This document shows, piece by piece, positions 25,091-32,745 of a DNA stretch of 64,000 nt (positions are counted from its first letter, which is position 1; the number at the start of each line of letters is the position of its first letter). The position numbers were made by a program, and so were the translations under genes. Location of the stretch: NCBI GenBank assembly GCA_945902735.1, contig CAMDNF010000002.1:11594-75593 (forward strand). The letters run 5' to 3'. The notes under the pieces were generated by a model. It was given only the letters and a program-made list of their open reading frames with translations, was not told where the DNA came from and made no database searches. Origin of the DNA: SHWC01 sp945902735. GTDB lineage: Bacteria; Pseudomonadota; Alphaproteobacteria; UBA828.

Positions 25091-25929
25091 GCGGTCGTGC
25101 CAAACTTGCCGGCGTCATGGGCTGGCCGGTTAGCCATTCGCGTTCACCGCGTTTACACGGCTATTGGCTCGAACATTATGGCGTTGACGGCGCCTATGTG
25201 CCGCTCGCGGTCGCGCCTGACCGGCTGCGCGACGCGATCGGCGGGCTTGTTGCGCTGGGTTTTCGCGGCGTCAATCTGACGCTGCCGCACAAAGAAGCGG
25301 CGCTTGATCATGTCGACGACTTGTCGGCCACCGCGCGGCGGATCGGCGCGGTCAACACGATTGTTGTTGGGGCCGATGGCAAGCTCCGTGGCGACAACAC
25401 CGATGCATTCGGCTTTCTCGAACATTTGAAAGCCAGTGCCCCGCAATGGCGCGCCGACGCCCACCCGGTCGCGGTGCTCGGGGCTGGCGGAGCGGCGCGC
25501 GCGGTGATCGTCGCTCTGCTTGATGAGGGCGTCAAAGAGCTACGCTTGATCAATCGGTCGCCCGAGCGCGCGTCCAAGCTCCGCGAGGCGTTTGGCCCTG
25601 CAATCACAGTCGTCAATTGGGCCGCGCGTTCAACCGCGTTGTCCGATGTTTCCCTATTGGTCAATGCCACGAGCCTTGGCATGAGCGCTCAGGCGCCGCT
25701 CGATCTCGCGCTCGATCGGCTGAACCAAACCACCGTGGTTTATGATCTGGTCTATGCGCCGCTCGACACGCCGCTTCTGAAGGCTGCGCGTCAACGCGGC
25801 AATGCGGTGGTCGATGGGTTGGGCATGCTCTTGCACCAGGCGCGGCCGGGCTTTCAAGCCTGGTTTGGCGTCGAGCCCGAGGTGACGGCGGCGTTGCGCG
25901 CCTTCGTGCTCGACGATCTCAAGGCGTGA
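25078..25929 (+). CDS. aroE: Shikimate dehydrogenase
   Basis: AroE reduces 3-dehydroshikimate with NADPH in aromatic amino-acid synthesis. It is 283 residues. The substrate-binding SHSRSPRLHGYW, catalytic lysine region NLTLPHKEAAL and GDNTDAFGFLEHL are present. The NADPH motif is VAVLGAGGAARAVIVALL and the NRSPERA phosphate-binding loop follows. The C-terminal DGLGMLLHQARPGFQAWFG is typical. The stop overlaps the coaE GTG by 4 bp. DUF299-maf-aroE-coaE-dnaQ is a conserved alphaproteobacterial order. Confidence 0.97.
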   Translation: MAILSGRAKLAGVMGWPVSHSRSPRLHGYWLEHYGVDGAYVPLAVAPDRLRDAIGGLVALGFRGVNLTLPHKEAALDHVDDLSATARRIGAVNTIVVGADGKLRGDNTDAFGFLEHLKASAPQWRADAHPVAVLGAGGAARAVIVALLDEGVKELRLINRSPERASKLREAFGPAITVVNWAARSTALSDVSLLVNATSLGMSAQAPLDLALDRLNQTTVVYDLVYAPLDTPLLKAARQRGNAVVDGLGMLLHQARPGFQAWFGVEPEVTAALRAFVLDDLKA

Positions 25930-26558
25930 CCCAAATGGTCGTCCTTGGATTGACCGGATCGATCGGCATGGGCAAAAGCACGGCCGCGCGCGCGTTCGTC
26001 AAAATGGGTGCTGCGCTGTGGGACGCCGATGAGGCGGTACATCGCGCGCTCGGGCCGGGTGGCGCCGCGGTCAATGCTGTGATCGCGGCATTCCCCTCAA
26101 CGCGGCGCGACACGCCGGACGGCCCCTCGGTCGATCGACGGGCGCTCGGGCAAATCGTGTTCAAGAACGAGGCCGCGTTGAGGCGGCTCGAGGCGATCGT
26201 GCATCCCTTGGTCCGCCGCGAACAAAGAGCGTTTCTCGCGGCCGCGCGGCGAAGCCGCAAGAAACTCGTCGTGCTCGATATTCCTCTGTTGTTCAAATCA
26301 TCCAATCGCACGCGCATCGACGCGTCAGTCGTCGTGTCGGCGCCGATGCGGATTCAGCGCACGCGCGTGATGAAGCGCGCCGGCATGACGGCGGCGAAGT
26401 TCGACGGTATACTGCGCCAGCAATTGGCCGATGGCGAAAAACGCCGACGCGCGGATTTTGTCGTGCCGACCGGCCTCGGCAAGCGTGACTCTCTCCGCGC
26501 CGTGCGCCGCATCGTCAAACGCGTCGCGCCGCGCCGTCAGGATTTAGGATTGGATTGA
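25926..26558 (+). CDS. coaE: Dephospho-CoA kinase
   Basis: CoaE phosphorylates dephospho-CoA in the last step of coenzyme A synthesis. It is 210 residues. The P-loop is GLTGSIGMGKSTAARAF, followed by the DADEAVHRAL motif, HPLVRREQRAFL and LDIPLLFKS. The GTG at 25926 overlaps the aroE stop; the ATG at 25935 is an equally plausible start. The C-terminus is basic and probably unstructured. It is followed immediately by dnaQ. Confidence 0.95.
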   Translation: MTQMVVLGLTGSIGMGKSTAARAFVKMGAALWDADEAVHRALGPGGAAVNAVIAAFPSTRRDTPDGPSVDRRALGQIVFKNEAALRRLEAIVHPLVRREQRAFLAAARRSRKKLVVLDIPLLFKSSNRTRIDASVVVSAPMRIQRTRVMKRAGMTAAKFDGILRQQLADGEKRRRADFVVPTGLGKRDSLRAVRRIVKRVAPRRQDLGLD

Positions 26559-26563
26559 CCGTC

Positions 26564-27247
26564 ATGCGTGAAATCGTGCTCGATACGGAAACGACCGGCC
26601 TCGATCCATCGTCCGGCCACCGCATTGTCGAGATCGGCTGCATCGAGCTCGACAACCATGTACCGACCGGCGCGAGCTATCAACAATATCTCAATCCCGA
26701 GCGCGATATGCCGATCGAGGCTGAACGCGTGCACGGTCTCTCGAGCGCCTTCTTGCGCGAGAAACCGAAATTCGCCGAGATCGTCGACGGGTTGATGAGT
26801 TTTGTCCGCGATTCCCCGCTCGTCATCCACAACGCGTCATTCGACCTTGGCTTTCTGAATATGGAGCTTGGGCGCCTTGGCCGGGCGCCGATCGCCATGA
26901 CACGCGCGCTCGATACGGTCGGCCTGGCGCGGCGCAAAATCCCGGCGGGCGCGCCGGCGAGCCTCGATGCGCTGTGCCGGCGCTTCGGGATCGATAACGC
27001 CGGGCGGGAACTTCATGGCGCGTTGCTCGATGCGAGGCTGCTTGCGGATGTCTATTTAAGTTTGCTCGGCGGGCGGCAGGCGACGCTCGCGCTCGATCGC
27101 GGCCCGCGCGCCATGGCCGCCGCCGCCGAGGCCGCGCGCGTTCGCTCCGCCACGCGCACGCCGCGTGCCCACGCGCCAACGGCCGACGAAGAAGCGGCTC
27201 ATGCCGCCTTCATTGGCACCATCAAGAACGCAATCTGGAAAACTTGA
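26564..27247 (+). CDS. dnaQ: DNA polymerase III epsilon subunit (proofreading exonuclease)
   Basis: DnaQ is the 3'-5' proofreading exonuclease. From the ATG at 26564 it is 227 residues and starts MREIVLDTETTGLDP, the Exo I motif with two metal-binding acidic residues. Exo II is HNASFDLGFLNMEL and Exo III is ELHGALLDARLLADVYL. The C-terminal tail, with alternating small and basic residues, would hold the clamp- or alpha-binding peptide. A TTG at 26555 overlapping the coaE stop is an alternative start. It ends convergently 10 bp from secB. Confidence 0.95.
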   Translation: MREIVLDTETTGLDPSSGHRIVEIGCIELDNHVPTGASYQQYLNPERDMPIEAERVHGLSSAFLREKPKFAEIVDGLMSFVRDSPLVIHNASFDLGFLNMELGRLGRAPIAMTRALDTVGLARRKIPAGAPASLDALCRRFGIDNAGRELHGALLDARLLADVYLSLLGGRQATLALDRGPRAMAAAAEAARVRSATRTPRAHAPTADEEAAHAAFIGTIKNAIWKT

Positions 27248-27256
27248 TCGAGAGAA

Positions 27257-27778
27257 TTAGGTTGGTGGCGCACTCTGCGGTGCTTTGCCCTGAGCGGCGG
27301 TGCGTTGCTGGCGATAGAGCGAGATAAAATCGATCGGGCTCAGTAACAAGGGCGGGAAGCCGCCATCGCGCGTCGCGTCGGCGATCACGCGTCGGGCGAA
27401 GGGAAACAACATGCGCGGGCACTCAACCAACAGGATCGCCGGCAACACTTCGCGTGACGCGTTGGTGATGGCGAATTGACCGGCATAGACAAGATCGGTC
27501 ACGAAGGCGGTCGTCTCGCCTGAATGCGCCGTGGCTGAAATATGCAGCACGACTTCGTACGTGCCGTCCTTTAAGGCCTCGGCATTGACCGCGACATTGA
27601 CCTTGATTTCGGGTTGTGTCGAAGCGAGCTGCAGACTCGCCGGCGCGTTCGGGTTCTCGAACGAGAGGTCTTTGACATATTGTGACACGACATTGATGAG
27701 CGGGCGCACCTCTCCGCCGGTGTTAGTGCCATTCGTCGAACTTGTGCCGGGACTTGGCTGTGCGTCGTTGTCGCTCAT
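27257..27778 (-). CDS. secB: Protein-export chaperone SecB
   Basis: SecB is a tetrameric cytosolic chaperone that delivers unfolded preproteins to SecA. It is 173 residues from the ATG at 27778. After a disordered Ser/Thr/Asn-rich start come INVVSQYVKDLSFENPNAP (the first family block) and the beta-rich core YEVVLHISATAHSGETTAFVTDLVYAGQF. The conserved end of the fold is PRMLFPFARRVIADATRDGGFPPLLLSPIDF. A longer reading to 27808 is less likely. It stands alone, convergent with dnaQ. Confidence 0.96.
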   Translation of the reverse strand: MSDNDAQPSPGTSSTNGTNTGGEVRPLINVVSQYVKDLSFENPNAPASLQLASTQPEIKVNVAVNAEALKDGTYEVVLHISATAHSGETTAFVTDLVYAGQFAITNASREVLPAILLVECPRMLFPFARRVIADATRDGGFPPLLLSPIDFISLYRQQRTAAQGKAPQSAPPT

Positions 27779-27843
27779 TGGGCGGTCCTCCATCGGAACG
27801 AAGGGCAACCGCTAACACGGGCCATCCCACCCGGCAAGCTGGC

Positions 27844-28317
27844 TCAGTTTCTTTCGGGTGGTGTTGGGCCTCCTGAATCAATGGACGGCGGGCGCTCGGG
27901 CGGCACCTCGGAAAAGGTCGCGTCAATGGTCGTCGTATTGTTCGCCGCCGCGCTTGCGCCGCCGCGACGAAGGCGCGCCGCGATGGATTTGGCGACCACG
28001 CCGATCAACGCGCGGCGCACCGGCGGCACCAGCAATAAGAGCCCAAGCGCATCGGTGATCATGCCGGGCGCGATCAACAAAAGGCCCGCGAGCAAGACCG
28101 CGACGCCCTCGATGATCGGGCCAGCAGGCTCTTTGCCTTCAAGGAGCGATGAACGGGCCCGCAATAGCAGCGCGAAACCCTGAAATCTCAGGATCGCCGA
28201 GCCGGCCACAATGGCGCCCAGAACCGCGCCCAAGGTCGACCAGGCGCCAATCGAGCCGCCCAAAAGGACGTAAAGGTAAACTTCGAGCGCCGGAAAGAGC
28301 AGAAAGAGTAGCGGCAC
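27844..28317 (-). CDS. fxsA: FxsA-family membrane protein
   Basis: This is a 157-residue inner-membrane protein. The chosen GTG at 28317 has a GAGGGA shortly upstream and gives VPLLFLLFPALEVYLYVLLGGSIGAWST, the family's opening helix. Further hydrophobic segments are ILRFQGFALLL-ARSSLLEG and GVAVLLAGLLLIAPGMITDALGLLLLVPPVRR, the FxsA hallmark. The tail is polar and proline-rich. FxsA in E. coli eases phage T7 exclusion by F plasmids when overproduced; its normal role is unknown. It is divergent from the Tim44-like gene, a common alphaproteobacterial pair. Confidence 0.88.
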   Translation of the reverse strand: MPLLFLLFPALEVYLYVLLGGSIGAWSTLGAVLGAIVAGSAILRFQGFALLLRARSSLLEGKEPAGPIIEGVAVLLAGLLLIAPGMITDALGLLLLVPPVRRALIGVVAKSIAARLRRGGASAAANNTTTIDATFSEVPPERPPSIDSGGPTPPERN

Positions 28318-28406
28318 GAGTCCCTCATCTTGCGATGCCCCAATGGAGGGGCTATCTAGTGTTAGACTGTGCGTCGGAAAGCGGCGCTGCTTCAAGGATT
28401 GCGGCT

Positions 28407-29177
28407 ATGTCCGACGGTTTTCAGTTCTGGGATATTCTATTTTTCGCCTTGATCGCGATTTTCGTGATCCTGCGCCTGCGGGCGGTTTTGGGCCGGCGCA
28501 CCGGCAATGAGCGGAAACCGACCGATATCTTCACACGGACACCCGAGGGCCAGCGCGAGCGGCCGGGCCAGGTCGTGCACCTGCCCGGGCGCGGGACCGG
28601 GGCCGAGCAAGCGGGCGCGCCCGACGATATTCTCGAGCGCGATCAATCTCCTAGAGGTTTTGGCCGGGACGAAGAGCCGGCCAATGACATAGATGAGACC
28701 CCAAAGGCCGGCAGCGCCAGCCAGGATATTCGGGCCGGCTTCACCCAAATCAAACTGGCGGATCCGAGCTTCGATGCGCGTGATTTTGCCCAAGGCGCCC
28801 GTGCCGCCTATGGCATGATCGTCGAGGCCTTCGCCAAAGGCGATACCGCGACGCTCCGGCCGCTTTTGGGCGATGAGGCCTATGATCGCTTCTCCGCTGA
28901 GGTCCGCACCCGCCTTGCCGCGGGCAAGACCCAGGACACCAAGATCAACGATATCAAATCGGCTGAGATCATCGCGGCGCGCATGACTGGTCGTACCGCC
29001 TTCGTTATCGTTCGGTTTGTGAGCCAGCAAACCAGCGCGACGCGCGCGGCGACCGGCGAGGTCATCTCGGGCGATCCCGATAAATCCGTCGAGGTGGTCG
29101 AAGAGTGGACCTTCTCGCGTAACACGCGCTCGCGCGACCCCAATTGGTCGCTGGTCGAAACCCGCGCGGTGGCATGA
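28407..29177 (+). CDS. Tim44/TimA-like domain membrane-anchored protein
   Basis: This 256-residue protein has an N-terminal membrane helix (FQFWDILFFALIAIFVILRLRAVLG), a charged, disordered linker to about residue 115 and a C-terminal Tim44-like domain of about 140 residues (DFAQGARAAYGMIVEAFAKGDTATLRPLL...VVEEWTFSRN). In Caulobacter the homologous TimA is an inner-membrane protein related to the mitochondrial import motor subunit Tim44. The ATG at 28407 is preferred to upstream frames, which would lie over fxsA. The stop overlaps the mltA ATG (ATGA). Confidence 0.9.
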   Translation: MSDGFQFWDILFFALIAIFVILRLRAVLGRRTGNERKPTDIFTRTPEGQRERPGQVVHLPGRGTGAEQAGAPDDILERDQSPRGFGRDEEPANDIDETPKAGSASQDIRAGFTQIKLADPSFDARDFAQGARAAYGMIVEAFAKGDTATLRPLLGDEAYDRFSAEVRTRLAAGKTQDTKINDIKSAEIIAARMTGRTAFVIVRFVSQQTSATRAATGEVISGDPDKSVEVVEEWTFSRNTRSRDPNWSLVETRAVA

Positions 29178-30412
29178 GGGCGCCCTTGCGTGTCCTCGGG
29201 CTTAGTTTGGCCCTCGGTTCTTTGCTGTTGGTCGGCGCGTGTGCGCCCGGCGTGGTGCCAAAACCGCCGGAGACCAAACCAGTCCACAAATTATCCTTGG
29301 CACGCGCGAGCTTCGCCGATCTCGATGGCTGGGCGGAGGATCGGCAGAGCGCCGCGCTCGGCACGTTTTTGAAAAGCTGCGTGCGGATTGAAAAGCTGCC
29401 CGATGAGCGCTCAATGGGCGGCTTGGCCCTGAAAGACTCGGAGGGCGGTTTCGCCGGCACGATCGCGGCGTGGAAACCACTTTGTGCCGAAGCGCGCAAG
29501 ATTGCACAGAATGACGACGGCGCGGCACGGGGCTTTTTCGAGGCACGCTTCGCGCCCTTCGAGGTGCGGGGCGATGACAAGCCCGAGGGTCTCTTCACCG
29601 GCTATTACGAGCCCGAGCTCAAGGCCGCGCTCAAAAAAGATGCGCGCTTTCGCGTGCCGCTTCATGGCAGACCGAGCGATCTGGTGACGGTCGATCTCGG
29701 CCAGTTTCGCGACGCCTGGAAGGGCGAACGCATCGCGGGGCGCGTCGATCAGGATCGCCTTGTGCCCTATGAGGCGCGGGCTGAGATCGAGGCCGGCGCG
29801 CTCGATGGCCGCGCGCCCGTGCTCGCCTGGGTCGATGATCCGGTCGATGCGTTTTTCTTGCAAATCCAGGGTTCGGGCCGGCTCGCGCTGGCTGATGGGT
29901 CGATGCGGCGGATCGGCTATGAGGTGGCCAATGGCCGGCCCTATGTCGCGGTCGGCAAGGTGCTTTTGGATGATGGCGCGCTCGAAAAGGGCAAGGTCTC
30001 GATGCAGACCATTCGCGCCTGGCTCGCGCAACACCCGGCCAAGGCGCCGGGGGTGATGAACAAGAACCCGTCCTATGTGTTTTTCCGCTGGCAGGACGGG
30101 CTCAATGCGAGCGATGGGCCGATTGGCGCGCAAGGTATTCCGCTCACCGCCGGGCGCTCGCTCGCGGTCGATCGTAAGCTCATGCCGTTCGGCGCGCCGC
30201 TCTGGCTCGAAACCTCATCGCTCGAGGCGCCCGATGGCAAATTACGGCGGCTGATGATCGCGCAAGATACTGGCGGCGCGATTGTGGGCCCGGTGCGTGG
30301 CGATATCTTCTTCGGCACCGGCGATAAAGCCGGCGAGCACGCGGGGGTGATGAACGCGCCGGGGCGGTATTATGTGTTGCTGCCGAAGGGCGTTGGGGTG
30401 GCGGCCGAGTAG
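29174..30412 (+). CDS. mltA: Membrane-bound lytic murein transglycosylase A
   Basis: MltA cleaves the glycan strands of peptidoglycan to 1,6-anhydromuropeptides. It is a 412-residue lipoprotein with lipobox LVGAC (Cys23). The MltA domain starts about residue 100 (FTGYYEPELKA) and includes QIQGSGRLAL and NKNPSYVFFRW. The C-terminal 3D domain has the catalytic aspartate region LMIAQDTGGAIVGPVRGDIFFGTGDKAG. The ATG at 29174 is coupled to the Tim44-like gene. In relatives smr often follows directly; here the lut operon intervenes. Confidence 0.96.
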   Translation: MRAPLRVLGLSLALGSLLLVGACAPGVVPKPPETKPVHKLSLARASFADLDGWAEDRQSAALGTFLKSCVRIEKLPDERSMGGLALKDSEGGFAGTIAAWKPLCAEARKIAQNDDGAARGFFEARFAPFEVRGDDKPEGLFTGYYEPELKAALKKDARFRVPLHGRPSDLVTVDLGQFRDAWKGERIAGRVDQDRLVPYEARAEIEAGALDGRAPVLAWVDDPVDAFFLQIQGSGRLALADGSMRRIGYEVANGRPYVAVGKVLLDDGALEKGKVSMQTIRAWLAQHPAKAPGVMNKNPSYVFFRWQDGLNASDGPIGAQGIPLTAGRSLAVDRKLMPFGAPLWLETSSLEAPDGKLRRLMIAQDTGGAIVGPVRGDIFFGTGDKAGEHAGVMNAPGRYYVLLPKGVGVAAE

Positions 30413-30478
30413 CTTGCCTTCCGTCCCCTCGCGGGCCATTGTCTCGGCCTTCGCACCCACCAGTGAATTGCCAACGCC

Positions 30479-31297
30479 ATGACCGAGAAAAAGCCCCGTG
30501 TCGGGCTGTTCGTCACCTGCCTCGTGGATCTGTTTCGCCCGAGCGTCGGTTTCGCCGCCGTCACGCTGATCGAGCGCGCCGGCTGCACGGTCGAGGTGCC
30601 CGAGGCGCAAACCTGCTGCGGCCAGCCGGCCTATAATTCGGGCGCGCGCCAGCACACGAAGGATATCGCCCGCCAGGTTATCGCGCTGTTCGAGGGTTAT
30701 GACTATGTGGTCGCGCCGTCCGGCAGTTGCGGCGGCATGATCAAGGCGCATTACCCCGATCTGTTCTCCGACGAGCCGTCATGGCACGCGCGCGCGGAGA
30801 AACTCGCGGCCAAAACCCATGAGCTGATCTCGTTCCTGGTCGATGTGCGCGGCATGAAAACGGTCGAGGCGCGCTTCGATGGCGCGGTCACCTACCATGA
30901 TTCATGCTCAGGGCTGCGCGAGCTCAACGTTCACGCCCAACCGCGTAAGTTACTGGCGAGCGTCACCGGCCTCGCGCTGAAAGAATTGCCCGGCGCGCAC
31001 ATCTGCTGCGGCTTTGGCGGCACGTTTTGTATCAAATATCCTGAAATCTCGACTCGCATGGTGTCGGACAAGACCGCCGATATCGCCGCGACCGGCGCCG
31101 GCACGGTGCTTGCGGGTGATCTCGGCTGTTTGATGAACATGGCCGGGCGCTTGAGCCGCGAGGGCCGGCCGATCAAGGCGCGCCATGTCGCCGAAGTGCT
31201 GGCCGGCATGGGCGACCGTCCCGCGATCGGCGAGCCGGTTGTTCCTAATTCGCCGCATAAGCGGCGCGGCGCGGTCGCGCCGGCCAAATCTCGATGA
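30479..31297 (+). CDS. lutA: L-lactate utilisation Fe-S protein LutA (LldE)
   Basis: LutA/LldE is a cysteine-rich iron-sulfur protein of the LutABC L-lactate dehydrogenase complex. It is 272 residues with two CCG domains: CLVDLFRPSVG...QTCCGQPAYNSG...SCGGMI in the first half and YHDSCSGLRELN...HICCGFGGTF...DLGCLMNMAGRL in the second. These ligands bind a 4Fe-4S cluster as in heterodisulfide reductase subunits. Its stop codon is buried in a perfect inverted repeat at 31284-31318. It is the first gene of lutA-lutB-lutB'-lutC. The C-terminal 15 residues are basic and beyond the family core. Confidence 0.93.
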   Translation: MTEKKPRVGLFVTCLVDLFRPSVGFAAVTLIERAGCTVEVPEAQTCCGQPAYNSGARQHTKDIARQVIALFEGYDYVVAPSGSCGGMIKAHYPDLFSDEPSWHARAEKLAAKTHELISFLVDVRGMKTVEARFDGAVTYHDSCSGLRELNVHAQPRKLLASVTGLALKELPGAHICCGFGGTFCIKYPEISTRMVSDKTADIAATGAGTVLAGDLGCLMNMAGRLSREGRPIKARHVAEVLAGMGDRPAIGEPVVPNSPHKRRGAVAPAKSR

Positions 31298-31318
31298 GTC
31301 AGGCTCATCGAGATTTGG
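31284..31318. other. Perfect 15-bp inverted repeat between lutA and lutB
   Basis: CCAAATCTCGATGAG (31284-31298) and CTCATCGAGATTTGG (31304-31318) are perfectly complementary, separated by the loop TCAGG. The lutA stop TGA lies within the left arm. No T-run follows, so a simple intrinsic terminator is unlikely. In RNA this would be a strong hairpin 25 bases before the lutB start, suited to mRNA protection, processing or attenuation. The function is inference; the symmetry is plain in the sequence. Confidence 0.85.
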
Positions 31319-31343
31319 TGTAGGACCATACACGCACGCCGCC

Positions 31344-32744
31344 ATGGAGCCGCACAGCATCGACTTCAAAGAAGCCGCGAAGCGCGCGCTCGCCGATACC
31401 GAGCTGCAAAAATCGCTGAGCAGTTTCAAAGTCGGCTTTTCGCTGAAGCGTCTCGAAGCGATTCAAAAACTGCCGGAATTCGAAAATTTGCGCGATGAGG
31501 GCATCGCGATCAAACAACACACGCTCGCGCATCTCGATTTTTATTTGGGGCGCTTTGCCGAGAAGGTCGAAGCGGCCGGCGGCACGGTGCATTGGTGCCC
31601 GACACCCGATGATGGCCGCCGCGCGATTCTGGAAATCCTCCGCACCCATGGCGCCAAGACCGCGACCAAATCGAACTCGATGGTGGCGGAGGAATTGGGC
31701 CTCAACGAATTCCTCGAAGCCAATGACATCGAGCCGGTCGAAACCGATCTCGGCGAATATATTATTCAACTCGCACATGAGCGGCCGAGCCACATTTTGG
31801 CGCCCGCCGTGCACAAGACCAAGGAGCAGGTCTCCGATCTTTTCTTCGAGCATCACAAGACGCGGCATTTGACCGAAGCGAGCGACATGGTGGCCGAGGC
31901 GCGGCAGTTTTTGCGCCCGCGTTATCTCGCGGCCGGCGCCGGTATTACGGGCGCGAATTTTCTGGTCGCCGAAACCGGCTCGATCGTGCTCGTGACCAAT
32001 GAGGGTAATGCTGAGCTGACGCAGATTCTGCCCAAGGTTCATATTGTGCTCGCGACCGTCGAGAAGGTTGTCCCGACGCTCGAAGACGCCGCGACGCTGC
32101 TGCGGCTCCTCGCGCGCTCGGCCACGGGCCAGGAATTCGGCACCTATACGACGCTGGCGACCGGGCCGAAACAAATTGGCGATCAAGATGGGCCTGAGGC
32201 GTTTCATGTCATTCTGCTCGACAATGGGCGCACGAAGATTCTTGGTGGCGAGTTTCGTGAGGTGCTGCGCTGTATCAAATGCGCGGCGTGCATGAACCAT
32301 TGCCCGGTCTATTCCGCGGTCGGCGGCCATGCCTATGGCTGGGTCTATCCGGGGCCGATCGGCGCCGCGCTCGCGCCCAATTTGATCGGCCTCGAAGAAG
32401 CGCGCCATTTGCCCAATGCCTCGACCTTTTGCGGGCGCTGCGAATCGGTCTGCCCGATGCGTATTCCGCTGCCCAAATTGATGCGCCAATGGCGCGAGCA
32501 GGAGCACGAGAAAAAACTTTCGCCGCCGCGCTTTCGGCTCGGGCTCGATGCTTGGGCGTTCCTCGCCAAGCGCCCGGCGCTCTATGCTCTCGCGACCAAA
32601 TTTGGCATTGGTGTGTTGAGCGTCTTTGGCGGCGCCGGTCGCTTCAGCGCGCTGCCGCTGGCCTCGGGGTGGACCGCGACGCGCGATTTTCCGGCGCCCG
32701 AAGGCGCAACGTTCCGCGCCGCCTGGAAGAAGGCACGGGGCTGA
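31344..32744 (+). CDS. lutB: L-lactate utilisation Fe-S protein LutB (LldF), copy 1
   Basis: LutB/LldF is the iron-sulfur subunit of the LutABC lactate-oxidising complex. This copy is 466 residues. The LUD domain covers the first 300 residues (GAKTATKSNSMVAEELGLNEFLE, ETDLGEYIIQL, ITGANFLVAETGSIVLVTNEGN). Two 4Fe-4S motifs follow: CIKCAACMNHCPVY about residue 310 and CGRCESVCPM about residue 363, where the last cysteine may be shared or lost as is usual in the family. The ATG at 31344 follows the hairpin. It is followed 2 bp after its stop by a paralogue of nearly identical length. Confidence 0.93.
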   Translation: MEPHSIDFKEAAKRALADTELQKSLSSFKVGFSLKRLEAIQKLPEFENLRDEGIAIKQHTLAHLDFYLGRFAEKVEAAGGTVHWCPTPDDGRRAILEILRTHGAKTATKSNSMVAEELGLNEFLEANDIEPVETDLGEYIIQLAHERPSHILAPAVHKTKEQVSDLFFEHHKTRHLTEASDMVAEARQFLRPRYLAAGAGITGANFLVAETGSIVLVTNEGNAELTQILPKVHIVLATVEKVVPTLEDAATLLRLLARSATGQEFGTYTTLATGPKQIGDQDGPEAFHVILLDNGRTKILGGEFREVLRCIKCAACMNHCPVYSAVGGHAYGWVYPGPIGAALAPNLIGLEEARHLPNASTFCGRCESVCPMRIPLPKLMRQWREQEHEKKLSPPRFRLGLDAWAFLAKRPALYALATKFGIGVLSVFGGAGRFSALPLASGWTATRDFPAPEGATFRAAWKKARG

Positions 32745-32745
32745 G

